Source: Pseudomonas azotoformans | GTDB lineage: Bacteria > Pseudomonadota > Gammaproteobacteria > Pseudomonadales > Pseudomonadaceae | DNA: 64,000 nucleotides | Assembly (NCBI RefSeq): GCF_001579805.1 | Contig: NZ_CP014546.1 | Location: 496,001 to 560,000, forward strand | Reading direction: 5' to 3' | In this document: positions 8,677 to 16,430 of the stretch, piece after piece | How positions within the stretch are numbered: the stretch's first letter is position 1 | How the letters are laid out: every line of letters begins with the position of its first letter | Program-made: the position numbers and the translations under genes | The notes under the pieces: model-generated | What the model saw: only the letters and a program-made list of their open reading frames with translations | Databases searched by the model: none | What the model was told of the DNA's origin: nothing

Positions 8677-9426
8677 GTGAGCATATCTAACAATTTCAAC
8701 CCACTTACAAAGTTATTTTACCGCCCCATCGAAGCCGCCATACGTTGGTGCAATCTTATGGCTCATGAATCTCAAATTCTTGACTCCGCCAACGCTTGCC
8801 CCGCAGTGCTGTCCACGACGTTCCCTCGATGGCCATGCCTTCACGCCAACACCGAAAAAATCTTCGATGCAGTGCGCAACCATGAGCTTCCGTTTGGTTA
8901 TTTTGGCGTAACGGTAGCACCAGATACGCCCATCGACTGCCGGCTTCTCACAGTCAGGCATACAGACCTCAAATGGTGGATGTTTCATCATTATCCCGAT
9001 CAGCGTCCGGCGTTTCTATTTGGAAATCTGCCCGCTGAGAATGAACAAATCAGCTTTGGTACTTACCTCACGTTGCGAGCTGACCGAGAGGCGCTGGAGG
9101 TGGAGCTCAAAGCGAGTGACGCCGCCCTTCGTGAGCTCCTTGAAGAACTCAAGGCTATCGGCTTGGAACGGGAAAGCTTACGCGCACTCGTTAAGGCACA
9201 AGGTAAGCTCAGCGAGCGTAGCGAAACTGGATATCAGCATGTAATCGGCGCCTTGCTCGAAACCCTCCTTGGATCCTCACCCGCCGGAAAACCCAACTCG
9301 GTATTCGATAGCCAAGCCGCTATCGTTGACTCAATCACTGCACACTTTGAAGGCACTCCAGGTTTGAGCAAACGCTCTCTCGACGAAAAATTCGCCGCCG
9401 CCCGACGGAGCCTTTTCCGAACATAA
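8677..9426 (+). CDS. Hypothetical protein
   Basis: 249 residues from a GTG start with GAGG nine bases upstream. I do not recognise the family. The N-terminal half is rich in tryptophan and histidine and holds several cysteines (for example IRWCNLMAHE, then ANACPAVL). Residues about 130-180 are strongly charged and predicted to be coiled coil (DREALEVELKASDAALRELLEELKAI). The C-terminus SLDEKFAAARRSLFR is basic and amphipathic. It ends directly in a large terminator hairpin and is separated from the AlpA and ParA genes by it, so it is its own transcript. It is the last gene before the recognisable ICE backbone and could belong to the element or to the flanking chromosome. Confidence 0.7.
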   Translation: MSISNNFNPLTKLFYRPIEAAIRWCNLMAHESQILDSANACPAVLSTTFPRWPCLHANTEKIFDAVRNHELPFGYFGVTVAPDTPIDCRLLTVRHTDLKWWMFHHYPDQRPAFLFGNLPAENEQISFGTYLTLRADREALEVELKASDAALRELLEELKAIGLERESLRALVKAQGKLSERSETGYQHVIGALLETLLGSSPAGKPNSVFDSQAAIVDSITAHFEGTPGLSKRSLDEKFAAARRSLFRT

Positions 9427-9488
9427 GTCCGGCAGTCATTGCACTGCAATAGGTACGATTGTAGTGCAATGACTGCCGGACTTTTCTG
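9425..9488 (+). terminator. Very long hairpin terminator
   Basis: Arms 9425-9450 and 9458-9483 pair over 26 bases with one G-T wobble around a seven-base loop (AGGTACG), followed by a T-rich run (CTTTTCTGTTTTT). The hairpin starts on the last two bases of the preceding stop codon. Stem length is far beyond that of a typical terminator, and the near-perfect symmetry means it could also stop transcription from the other side. Confidence 0.85.
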
Positions 9489-9545
9489 TTTTTGAATTCA
9501 GGTCTCTTCCCAATTTGCGCTATCCGGCGCCAAGGAATGACGACC

Positions 9546-9776
9546 ATGCAATCCCAAACAACCACCGACACATTTCAGCGTCAGCCATCACCCGAACGCT
9601 ACATCATGCGGCGCGAAGAAGTCGAACGAAAAACCGGCTTCAAGCGGGCTCACATCTACAACCTGATGAAAGAAGGTAAATTCCCTCAAGCTAAACGCAT
9701 TGGATTGCGTGCAGTCGGCTGGGACTCGCTGGAAATTGAGCAGTGGGTTGCTGAGCGCTTAGGCCAGCAGGCCTGA
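9546..9776 (+). CDS. alpA: AlpA-family transcriptional regulator
   Basis: 76-residue MerR-like DNA-binding protein with the AlpA pattern: MRREEVERKTGFKRAHIYNLMKEGKFPQAKRIGLRAVGWDSLEIEQWV. The helix-turn-helix (TGFKRAHIYNLM) and wing (FPQAKRIG, VGWDSLEIEQW) are both intact. The frame is open further upstream and offers an ATG at 9537, but that codon abuts the AAGGA ribosome site; the ATG used here is nine bases from it. It lies four bases before parA. AlpA proteins activate excision or core genes of integrated elements, and alpA-parA is the standard start of the maintenance operon in ICEclc/PFGI-1 elements. Confidence 0.9.
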   Translation: MQSQTTTDTFQRQPSPERYIMRREEVERKTGFKRAHIYNLMKEGKFPQAKRIGLRAVGWDSLEIEQWVAERLGQQA

Positions 9777-9780
9777 TGTC

Positions 9781-10623
9781 ATGCGTGTGGTATCGGTGGT
9801 CTCCACTAAAGGTGGCGTGGGCAAGACCACGGTGACCGCCAACCTCGGCGGCCTTTTGGCTGACGCAGGCCTACGCGTCCTGCTACTGGATCTGGATAGC
9901 CAACCCACCCTCTCCAGCTATTACGCCTTGAGCCAGAAGGCTGATGCCGGTGCGTACGAGCTCCTCGCACTCAACCTAACTACGCCTGCGCAGATTATTT
10001 CCAAGACACTTATCACGGGACTCGACCTGATCTTCTCCAACGATGATCAAGGCCGGTTGAGCACCTTGTTGCTGCATGCCCCCGAGGGGCGATTACGGCT
10101 GTTCAATCTGCTCGACAACTTCCGTCCCCGTTACGATCTGCTTTTGATCGACACCCAAGGTGCGCGTAGCGTGCTGCTGGAGATGGCCATCCTGGCCTCC
10201 GACCTCGCCCTCTCTCCCATCACGCCGGAAATGCTCGCCGCCCGCGAATTGCAGCGTGGCACCTTGAAGCTACTAAGCGAACTCGAACCATTCCGCCACC
10301 TGGGCATTTCACCGCCCCCTTTGCGACTGCTACTGAACCAGGTGAATGCCATTCGAATGGACACCCGGATGATCATCCGTGGCCTGCACGAGACCTTCGC
10401 TGGGGCTACCCACATATCGATTTTAGACACTGTAGTTCCAGACCGAGTGGCGTACCTCAACGCCGCCTCCCTCGGCCTACCGGCCCACCGAATCGAGATG
10501 CGTCAGTCACGCAAACGACGCTCGCCAACAGCGCTGGAAACCATGCAAGCGCTGGCCATCGAGTTGTTTCCGGAATGGCGCGAAGCGATCTCTACGGTGA
10601 GCAGATACGTGGAGGCTCAATGA
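9781..10623 (+). CDS. parA: ParA-family partition ATPase (Soj)
   Basis: 280-residue ParA/Soj ATPase. The deviant Walker A motif is at residues about 10-17 (TKGGVGKTT), followed by the A' region LLLDLDSQPTLSSYY and the Walker B strand DLLLIDTQGARS near residue 118. It lies four bases after alpA and heads the ICE maintenance genes. In PAPI-1 and related elements Soj is needed to keep the excised circular form. A companion ParB-type protein is encoded downstream after a small gene. No truncation is visible. Confidence 0.95.
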   Translation: MRVVSVVSTKGGVGKTTVTANLGGLLADAGLRVLLLDLDSQPTLSSYYALSQKADAGAYELLALNLTTPAQIISKTLITGLDLIFSNDDQGRLSTLLLHAPEGRLRLFNLLDNFRPRYDLLLIDTQGARSVLLEMAILASDLALSPITPEMLAARELQRGTLKLLSELEPFRHLGISPPPLRLLLNQVNAIRMDTRMIIRGLHETFAGATHISILDTVVPDRVAYLNAASLGLPAHRIEMRQSRKRRSPTALETMQALAIELFPEWREAISTVSRYVEAQ

Positions 10624-10705
10624 GACGAATCGCCAAGCCGGTATTTCTCACCCAATCATTCTTTATCGACCTTGCTGTCAACAGCGTTTGGCAAGGAGTC
10701 TTTTG

Positions 10706-10915
10706 ATGTTGAATCAACGCCCCATCATCGTTCACCCATCCATTCGACCACACTACCCACCTTGCGAAGAGTACTGCACCGTGGTCTTTCGCCTGCAAGG
10801 TGGGCGCTCGGCCATGGGTTGGCTCCTCTCAGAACTTTCCCGCCACTTGGAAGGTTCGGAGACTGCCGAGATCGTCAAGTTCGAGGTCGGTGACCATTTG
10901 CGCAACCCGCGTTAA
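10706..10915 (+). CDS. Small conserved-position ICE protein, unknown function
   Basis: 69 residues starting MLNQRPIIVHPSIRP. The ATG has AAGGAG seven bases upstream; an upstream TTG in the same frame is less likely. It is basic and aromatic at the N-terminus and has a CEEYCTVVF segment with two cysteines. It ends 14 bases before the parB-like gene and is in the same direction, so it is part of the parA-parB transcript. I do not recognise a domain; position between parA and parB is the only functional hint. Confidence 0.7.
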   Translation: MLNQRPIIVHPSIRPHYPPCEEYCTVVFRLQGGRSAMGWLLSELSRHLEGSETAEIVKFEVGDHLRNPR

Positions 10916-10929
10916 CGGAGGTTGTTCCG

Positions 10930-12516
10930 ATGAAGAAGCTCAGTCAGGAGCAGATCACCGATAAGCTGCACCAGGACCATTTCCCTCGAGGTCCAGAACT
11001 GGAGCGGCTGTCCGATCCACTTACTGACACGCCGATGCTGGTCACTCTTGAGCAGTTGCGGCCCTACGAACACAACCCGCGCTTCATCCGTAATCCGCTA
11101 TACGAAGATATCAAGGCTTCGATCCGTGAACGCGGGCTGGATCAACCGCCACCGATTACCCGACGGCCGGGTGAAACCTATTTCATCATCCGCAACGGCG
11201 GCAATACGCGCTTGGCGATTCTCGGCGAACTGTGGCAGGAAACTCGCGACGAGCACTTCTTTCGCATTCATTGCCTGTTCCGACCTTGGACCAATGAAAT
11301 CACCGCCCTACTCGGCCATCTGGCTGAAAGCGATCTGCACGGCCAACTCACTTTCATCGAGCGGGCTCTGGCGATAGCCAAACTCAAAACCATGCTCGAA
11401 GCAGAGGGAGCTGTGTTCTCACAACGGGAACTGGCACGACATCTTGCCGCTGGAGGCTATCCGATTTCGCAGCCGCACATCAGCCGGATGCTGGACACTC
11501 TCGAACACTTACTGCCCGCGATTCCACAAACCCTGTATGCCGGATTGGGTAAGCCCCAGATCGAACGCCTGATCGGCCTACGCAGCCAGGCAGAACGAAC
11601 CTGGAATCGTTATCCAACCGTCACCATTGCGTTCGCCGATTTTTGGTTCGAGACCTTGGGTGACTTCGATACCGACCCCGAGTCCTTCGATCTTGAGCAG
11701 CTCCAGGATCAGCTGCTCGAACGCATGAGCCACTTGCTCGGACAGTCCTACCGTATGTTGGCCCTGGAGCTAACCGATACCCGACGGGTCATCTCGACGC
11801 CTGGCGTTGTTGTCACCACGCCTTCAGAGAACAGCCATCTGCTGAGCGTTGAAGAAGCTGCGGCAAGATCGCCCTCCTCTGAATCCCGTCCCCAATCACC
11901 CGAGACCAGAACCCAGGCCGAAACAACGCGAGAGGAAGCGCTCACACCACCAGAAACGGATGTCGCATCTGTGGTCAGCCCTCCATCACGCGTTCAACAG
12001 ATCCGCGAACAGATCGATCGCGAGACCGCCACCGACGCAGCATCTTCGGTCGACACTTATGCGAACGACCACATCTGGACCATCGCACCAGCACTGGATA
12101 GCCCCGAACAACTGCGATCCGCCATTGCCACGCTGGCGCGGGAAATGGCGGCCTATGCTGGATATCCCGAGAGCGTCATTGATCAGCCACTTGGCTTGGG
12201 CTTCGCCCTCAACATTGAGCGACTTGATCTGACGACACCTCGCGCGACCAGCATTCACCTGCTGCTCCTGGCCCTGTTGCGCGCTCAAGACGACGTGAAC
12301 TGGGACGATCGCAAGCAACTGCCCTCTGCTCTGTTCGGCCAGGTGTTGCTGGGGGTTTACCAACTTCCGCTCACAGGTCGTCCCGCCATGGATGTGGGTC
12401 TGGAGCGACTGCCCGACAGTCTGCTCATCAAGCTGTATCGGCTGATTCGTTTAGCCCGGCGTCTGATCGACTTAACGCTTACCCCTGAAGATGACTCACC
12501 GAAGGAGCTGCCATGA
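10930..12516 (+). CDS. parB: ParB-family protein, PFGI-1 ICE class (TIGR03764)
   Basis: 528 residues. The N-terminal ParB/sulfiredoxin-like domain is visible at about 38-110 (LEQLRPYEHNPRFIRN, then IRERGLDQPPPITRRPG and RNGGNTRLAILGELW). This is followed by a KorB-like helix-turn-helix near 160-190 (FSQRELARHLAAGGYPISQPHISRML). The C-terminal part after about residue 280 contains a low-complexity Ser/Thr/Pro-rich linker and a family-specific domain. The length and the long C-terminus fit the ICE-specific TIGR03764 class rather than chromosomal ParB. The gene overlaps the DUF2857 gene by four bases. It is expected to act with the linked ParA in maintenance of the circular form; no parS-like site was identified. 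Confidence 0.88.
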   Translation: MKKLSQEQITDKLHQDHFPRGPELERLSDPLTDTPMLVTLEQLRPYEHNPRFIRNPLYEDIKASIRERGLDQPPPITRRPGETYFIIRNGGNTRLAILGELWQETRDEHFFRIHCLFRPWTNEITALLGHLAESDLHGQLTFIERALAIAKLKTMLEAEGAVFSQRELARHLAAGGYPISQPHISRMLDTLEHLLPAIPQTLYAGLGKPQIERLIGLRSQAERTWNRYPTVTIAFADFWFETLGDFDTDPESFDLEQLQDQLLERMSHLLGQSYRMLALELTDTRRVISTPGVVVTTPSENSHLLSVEEAAARSPSSESRPQSPETRTQAETTREEALTPPETDVASVVSPPSRVQQIREQIDRETATDAASSVDTYANDHIWTIAPALDSPEQLRSAIATLAREMAAYAGYPESVIDQPLGLGFALNIERLDLTTPRATSIHLLLLALLRAQDDVNWDDRKQLPSALFGQVLLGVYQLPLTGRPAMDVGLERLPDSLLIKLYRLIRLARRLIDLTLTPEDDSPKELP

Positions 12517-13061
12517 ACCTGTCCTTCAATGTGCTCAACCAGGCCATGCTGACTCAGGTACTGCATGAGCTGCGCCTGGGTAATCTGCAACGCTGCAAAG
12601 CACTCGGACTGGGTGAGGACGACATCTATCTGTTGCAATCCTTACCGCCCACCACGCTGTCACGCCTGGCCCATGCCACCGTCCCCTGGGTTGAAATCAA
12701 GATTGACTCGCCGGTACTGCATCGGTTGATCGAGCAAGCCGAACGCGACGAGCAGAACGAGCGCTTGATCAACCGCGCGCTCAAGCTCGGCGCCAGCAGC
12801 ACCATCATGTATCAATGCTTTGGCTTGGCGCATTCGGAAACTGCCCTGCGCCGACGTCTACTCAAGATAGATACCCGTAAGGGCCGCCCTCAGCATTTGA
12901 GCGAAGCGCAGGAGCATGCGCTGTGGCAGCGATGGTGCCAGCTACGCGCTCAGGACGGTACGGAGGATCAGCTCGACGCCATGATGATGCTGGCGGAGGA
13001 GCAACAGATCAGCTTGACCATCGTTTGGCAGCAAATCGACCACTACAGCAAAGAAACATGA
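12513..13061 (+). CDS. DUF2857 domain protein
   Basis: 182 residues, start overlapping the parB stop by four bases. It matches the DUF2857 family found between parB and the STY4528 gene in this ICE class, judged by position, length and the segment LINRALKLGASSTIMYQCFGLAHSETALRRRLL, which looks like a helix-turn-helix. The family includes FlhC-like activators related to the transcriptional control of ICEclc transfer competence, so a DNA-binding regulatory role is plausible. That role is an inference; no experiment is implied by the sequence. Its stop codon overlaps the next start (ATGA). Confidence 0.82.
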   Translation: MNLSFNVLNQAMLTQVLHELRLGNLQRCKALGLGEDDIYLLQSLPPTTLSRLAHATVPWVEIKIDSPVLHRLIEQAERDEQNERLINRALKLGASSTIMYQCFGLAHSETALRRRLLKIDTRKGRPQHLSEAQEHALWQRWCQLRAQDGTEDQLDAMMMLAEEQQISLTIVWQQIDHYSKET

Positions 13062-14248
13062 GTACCGCCTCGACGAGTCGCTGGCAGCGTGTCCTGCAGC
13101 AATGCACTCAGCAGCTGAGTGACCGCTGGCCCACTCGCCCTACCACTGAACATCCCTCCAACCAGGCCCTGGAGGCGAGCTTTTTGTTCAGTGGCCAATC
13201 TCACGAAGTCGTGCCACGTCGGCTGCTGTTGGATAGTCGGCTGACGCCATTGGAACGGAATGCCTGGCAGGTGTTTCGGCTCATGCTGCACGGTCAGGGC
13301 GTGGTCACACCGCGCTATGAGGATTTGCAGCCTTACCTATCAAGCGTGCCCTACGGTGCGTCAGCCTCCCGTGAAACCATTGCTCGGGTGTTGACGATGC
13401 TCAGGTTGACGCGCTGGCTCAGTTTGGTGAGTCGCGGACGCGATCAGCTCAGCGGACGTCTTGCAGGTTCGCTGTACGTTCTGCACGATGAGCCATTAAC
13501 CCCCGCCGAAGCCATGGAACTGGATCAGAATTACCTGGCGCTGGTCGGACATGCCCTCGGTCATGCCACCAAGGCGGTACGTATTGTCGCCCAGCACGTT
13601 GCGGAGGAAGTCCGCCAAGACACGAATATCGATCGGGATCGGTTACCGACGCGGCTCGACAGTTGGGGCGAACTTTGGGCGCAGCAAGGATTGGATCCGG
13701 CAACCGATGCCACTCTGCACGATTCCGAACGAGGGGAAGATGCCCTCGTTCGGAATCGTGCAGGCCCGTGTTCGGATTCCGAACCGAGTCTGAACGCCAG
13801 TGTTTCCGGCACCGTTCGGAATCCGAACGCCGCCTGTACTGTATTAAAAGAAAGTATTTGTACAGTACCGCGCGCGACCCAAGCTGTGGATAACCTGCAC
13901 TGGCCCACTCCGCTGCACCTGAGCCCAAGCGAGCGTCAGGCCGTCGCCATGGCGCTGAACAAGCTCAAGTTAGGGGACCGGCAAGCGGTGCTCAACGAAG
14001 CGGGGGCACGCTGTTCGGCCGGCGGTATCCGCAAGCCAGCGGCGTATCTGATGGGTCTGATCCAGCGTGCGCTGAAAGGTGACTTTCGTCCTTGGGCAGG
14101 TCAGGCCGAACCGTCACCCATTGCAGAACCGCCTGCACCAACCCCCTCGCGCCCCATTCGAAAACAGGGCGAACCCGCATCCGCCCTCGCCCAAGCGTGC
14201 CTGAATGAGCTGCGCCAACTGCGTGGCAAACGCGGTGGACGTCAGTAG
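13058..14248 (+). CDS. STY4528-family pathogenicity-island replication protein
   Basis: 396 residues, beginning MSTASTSRWQRVLQQC at an ATG that overlaps the preceding stop by four bases. Residues about 60-140 hold a winged-helix-like region (LTPLERNAWQVFRLML, then SRETIARVLTMLRLTRWLSLVSRGRD). Family members are called replication proteins because of their linkage to parAB and ssb in SPI-7 and PFGI-1 elements. The linker at about residues 215-280 is poorly conserved in character and is encoded by an array of DNA palindromes ending in a DnaA box, so the DNA itself may be the functional part. The C-terminus (PSERQAVAMALNKL, AYLMGLIQRALKGDF) is well ordered. Name given by context and similarity; biochemical activity unproven. 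Confidence 0.82.
   Translation: MSTASTSRWQRVLQQCTQQLSDRWPTRPTTEHPSNQALEASFLFSGQSHEVVPRRLLLDSRLTPLERNAWQVFRLMLHGQGVVTPRYEDLQPYLSSVPYGASASRETIARVLTMLRLTRWLSLVSRGRDQLSGRLAGSLYVLHDEPLTPAEAMELDQNYLALVGHALGHATKAVRIVAQHVAEEVRQDTNIDRDRLPTRLDSWGELWAQQGLDPATDATLHDSERGEDALVRNRAGPCSDSEPSLNASVSGTVRNPNAACTVLKESICTVPRATQAVDNLHWPTPLHLSPSERQAVAMALNKLKLGDRQAVLNEAGARCSAGGIRKPAAYLMGLIQRALKGDFRPWAGQAEPSPIAEPPAPTPSRPIRKQGEPASALAQACLNELRQLRGKRGGRQ
13717..13893. other. Origin-like array inside the STY4528 replication gene
   Basis: Within 177 bases the coding DNA holds four elements. First, a perfect 19-base inverted repeat (arms 13717-13735 and 13743-13761, seven-base spacer). Second, two exact copies of the palindrome GTTCGGAATCCGAAC in opposite orientation (13770-13784, 13814-13828), whose core GATTCCGAAC also forms the big repeat. 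Third, an AT-rich patch flanked by GTACTGTA (13836-13843) and TACAGTAC (13861-13868). Fourth, TGTGGATAA at 13885-13893, the exact complement of the consensus DnaA box TTATCCACA. Iterons next to an AT-rich segment and a DnaA box are the layout of plasmid replication origins. Function is inferred. Confidence 0.6.
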
Positions 14249-14272
14249 ATTTGATGCCAGTGGCATCAAATC
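14248..14272. repeat. Perfect 12-base inverted repeat after the STY4528 gene
   Basis: GATTTGATGCCA, one base, TGGCATCAAATC. It begins on the last base of the STY4528 stop codon. There is no T-tract, so it is either an operator-like palindrome for the PFL_4669 transcript or a hairpin protecting the end of the parB-STY4528 mRNA. The remaining bases up to 14467 hold no other gene. Confidence 0.6.
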
Positions 14273-14467
14273 CATGGAGTTCCACTCTACGAACACATCG
14301 GACCAAACTATGAAACTTTTAGGGAAAAGCCGGGACATCTCCTCCCACTGACGTCTCCATAGTTAACCCTCTTAAACCAAACCGAACAGACCGCATTCAA
14401 CTTTTCGGCTGTCCTTAACCCTCATCTGTCGCAACGTTTCCGTCCAAGCCTATGCGAAGACAACACC

Positions 14468-15223
14468 GTGGCCGATCACTATCAACTCAACCTGGGTTCA
14501 CTGCGCAGCAGCATCACCCTGACCCTGCACACCCACCACGCCGCCCGTATCTGGCAAGGTCGGGCCGCACGTGAAGGCGTCCACTCGATCATGGGCATGG
14601 CCGGCTACATCAGTGTCACCAACCTGATCAAACAAACCTCGGCCCAGGACGATCCCTATGCCGACTGGGCCATCGTGCAACTCGAAGAAAAGCTGATGCA
14701 GGCAAAAGCTGGGATGCTGGAACTGACCCAACAGCTGGACCGAATCAGACAAGATCTGCCGACACAGATCGACATGAGCGACAACCTCAACATCCACCCC
14801 GTCACCTTGCCGTTGTACATCGGCAGCCAGCTGGGTTTTCTGGCGGTCTACCTGCTGACCGACTACGACACTCTTGTACGCCGAACCCTGTTGTCGCATC
14901 ACACCGCCTTGATCGGTCGCAGGGACATGGAAGCCTGGATCGATGATGGCGCCCATCTGCTGCGCAGCCTATTCGGCCAGGCCCAGCGTTATCGGCATGC
15001 CGGCGTCACACGCGATGATATGGCGGCGAACAACGCCCGTGCCATTGCGGCCATCGAGAAAATGGGTTTGCCCCCGATGGACATCCTGGAGGGTCATCGG
15101 CGCTCCCAGTTCGCGCCGCCAATCACTCGCCGTGGTGCGGTGGCAGTGGATGACGCCGACGCGTTGGCAGAGGACGTGGGAGCGTCGTCTGCGACAGTGA
15201 ATGAGCCGGAGGACGAAGCATGA
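14468..15223 (+). CDS. PFL_4669-family integrating conjugative element protein (TIGR03761)
   Basis: 251 residues from a GTG start. The sequence and its place between STY4528 and DUF3158 identify the TIGR03761/PFL_4669 family. Recognisable stretches are RIWQGRAAREGVHSIMGMAG near residue 28 and VTLPLYIGSQLGFLAVYLLTDYDTL near 115, the latter hydrophobic but probably buried rather than membrane. Residues after about 230 are acidic and disordered. It overlaps the DUF3158 gene by four bases. Its task is unknown; the constant linkage with ssb and topB suggests processing of the circular or single-stranded element DNA. Confidence 0.88.
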   Translation: MADHYQLNLGSLRSSITLTLHTHHAARIWQGRAAREGVHSIMGMAGYISVTNLIKQTSAQDDPYADWAIVQLEEKLMQAKAGMLELTQQLDRIRQDLPTQIDMSDNLNIHPVTLPLYIGSQLGFLAVYLLTDYDTLVRRTLLSHHTALIGRRDMEAWIDDGAHLLRSLFGQAQRYRHAGVTRDDMAANNARAIAAIEKMGLPPMDILEGHRRSQFAPPITRRGAVAVDDADALAEDVGASSATVNEPEDEA

Positions 15224-15738
15224 ATCCGATGATCCCGGCTCAACCAATGCCCTTCGAAGCGCTGACACAGGACGCCTATCGACAGCTTGAACACGCAGCC
15301 TCCCTAAAAGGCCTTTTAAAGCCCTTTAAGGGTAAGGGGGAGTTGGAGCACCTGGCGCAGGTGGCGAGGGAAATCGAGGCGCAATTATGCCACCTGATGG
15401 AGGCCGTGGTGCAGCAGGCCGGACAGCCCCCTTACTCACTGCTGGATATCCGATTGGTGCTGCAGAACACCAGCGCCGGCAGCACCTTTTTGCGTTGGCG
15501 CACCCGTGATTTTGCCCGTATGGGGGTTGTAGTCTGGGAGCGCCAGGTCTGCAACAAAGCCTTGTCGCAGATCGTACGCGAGAGATTGCACCGTTTCGAA
15601 TGCGAGCGCATTGCACTGAACCTACAGATGAGCGTCGTGCATTCGCTCTACCGCCAGGCCACGACCTGCGCAATCAAAATGGCTAGCGCTGAACAGCTGC
15701 TGCGCCAGTTCACACCCGCAATGGAGGTATCACGATGA
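15220..15738 (+). CDS. DUF3158-family ICE protein
   Basis: 172 residues, coupled by four-base overlaps to the PFL_4669 gene upstream and the ssb gene downstream. The position and segments such as LKPFKGKGELEHLAQVAREIEAQL and NTSAGSTFLRWRTRDFARMGVVVWE fit DUF3158. Encoded between two DNA-processing genes it is probably a nucleic-acid-associated accessory protein, but no motif defines an activity. All-helical ends with basic arginine-rich segments (REVRERLHRFECERIALNLQM-like region near residue 125) are visible. Confidence 0.78.
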   Translation: MNPMIPAQPMPFEALTQDAYRQLEHAASLKGLLKPFKGKGELEHLAQVAREIEAQLCHLMEAVVQQAGQPPYSLLDIRLVLQNTSAGSTFLRWRTRDFARMGVVVWERQVCNKALSQIVRERLHRFECERIALNLQMSVVHSLYRQATTCAIKMASAEQLLRQFTPAMEVSR

Positions 15739-16205
15739 GTACTTTTTTCGTTGGCGAAGGCAATATCGGCAGTGCGCCAGAGTTCCAGGAATTTCCATCA
15801 GGCAATGACGAGCCACGGCGTTTACTACGGCTGAATGTGTACTTCGACAACCCCGTGCCACGCGAGGGTAACTATGAAGATCGGGGCGGTTATTGGGCGC
15901 CGGTTGAGCTCTGGCACCGAGAGGCTGAGCACTGGAGCACGCTGTACCAGAAAGGCATGCGCGTCCTGGTTGAAGGTCGTACCGTGCGCGATGAGTGGGA
16001 GGACAGCGAAGATAACGCGCGGGTGACCTTCAAGATCGAGGCCCGTCGAGTCGGTGTCCTGCCTCACAGGGTACACGGCGTGATCATGCGGGAACGATCC
16101 AGTGAGCAGTCAGCAGCCACGAAACACGTCGGGCAAAATACCGAGCAAACCACTTCAACTGTGTCGAAGCCCAGCAAGCGCAAAGCGCCGCCACCTAAGG
16201 CCTAA
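15735..16205 (+). CDS. ssb: Single-stranded DNA-binding protein, ICE type
   Basis: 156 residues. The OB-fold covers about residues 1-110: MSTFFVGEGNIGSAPEFQEF, RLNVYFDNPVPREGNYEDRGGYWAPVELWH, then KGMRVLVEGRTVRDEWEDSEDN. The tail is basic and disordered (SKRKAPPPK) and lacks the acidic DDDIPF-type tip of chromosomal SSB. A GGAGG site precedes the ATG and the start overlaps the previous stop. In ICEclc the homologous ssb lies in the transfer-competence regulon and coats the transferred strand. Start and family are secure. Confidence 0.92.
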   Translation: MSTFFVGEGNIGSAPEFQEFPSGNDEPRRLLRLNVYFDNPVPREGNYEDRGGYWAPVELWHREAEHWSTLYQKGMRVLVEGRTVRDEWEDSEDNARVTFKIEARRVGVLPHRVHGVIMRERSSEQSAATKHVGQNTEQTTSTVSKPSKRKAPPPKA

Positions 16206-16343
16206 CAGAGCTTAGGCATAAAAATTGCGCCTTTGCGCGAAGTTGCCGACCAGTTATTACTCGCTGTTCGTGAAGACCCGCCCTGTTACCCACGCTACAA
16301 CAAGGTAGCAGCCTCGCCCATTCAAAGCTGCCCTCACCGACTA

Positions 16344-16376
16344 ATATGAGGAACCTGCCATTCAGGTTTCTCATAT
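16344..16376 (+). promoter_or_regulatory. Hairpin in the topB leader
   Basis: ATATGAGGAACCTG, five-base loop, CAGGTTTCTCATAT: a 14-base stem with one G-T pair, 54 bases before the topB start. A short second hairpin (GCTAC/GTAGC near 16295) precedes it. No T-tract follows, so termination is unlikely. It may be an operator or a leader structure controlling topB. The rest of the 16206-16430 gap shows nothing else. Confidence 0.5.
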
Positions 16377-16430
16377 CTCGCCCGTGCTACTTCAAACAAC
16401 GCTGCTCCGAAACCAATCCGGAGCAGCTCT

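Noticed and set aside
13561..13928. Several overlapping antisense frames within the STY4528 gene
   Set aside because: They result from the palindromic repeats and high GC; no starts with ribosome sites, and they lie wholly inside a real gene.
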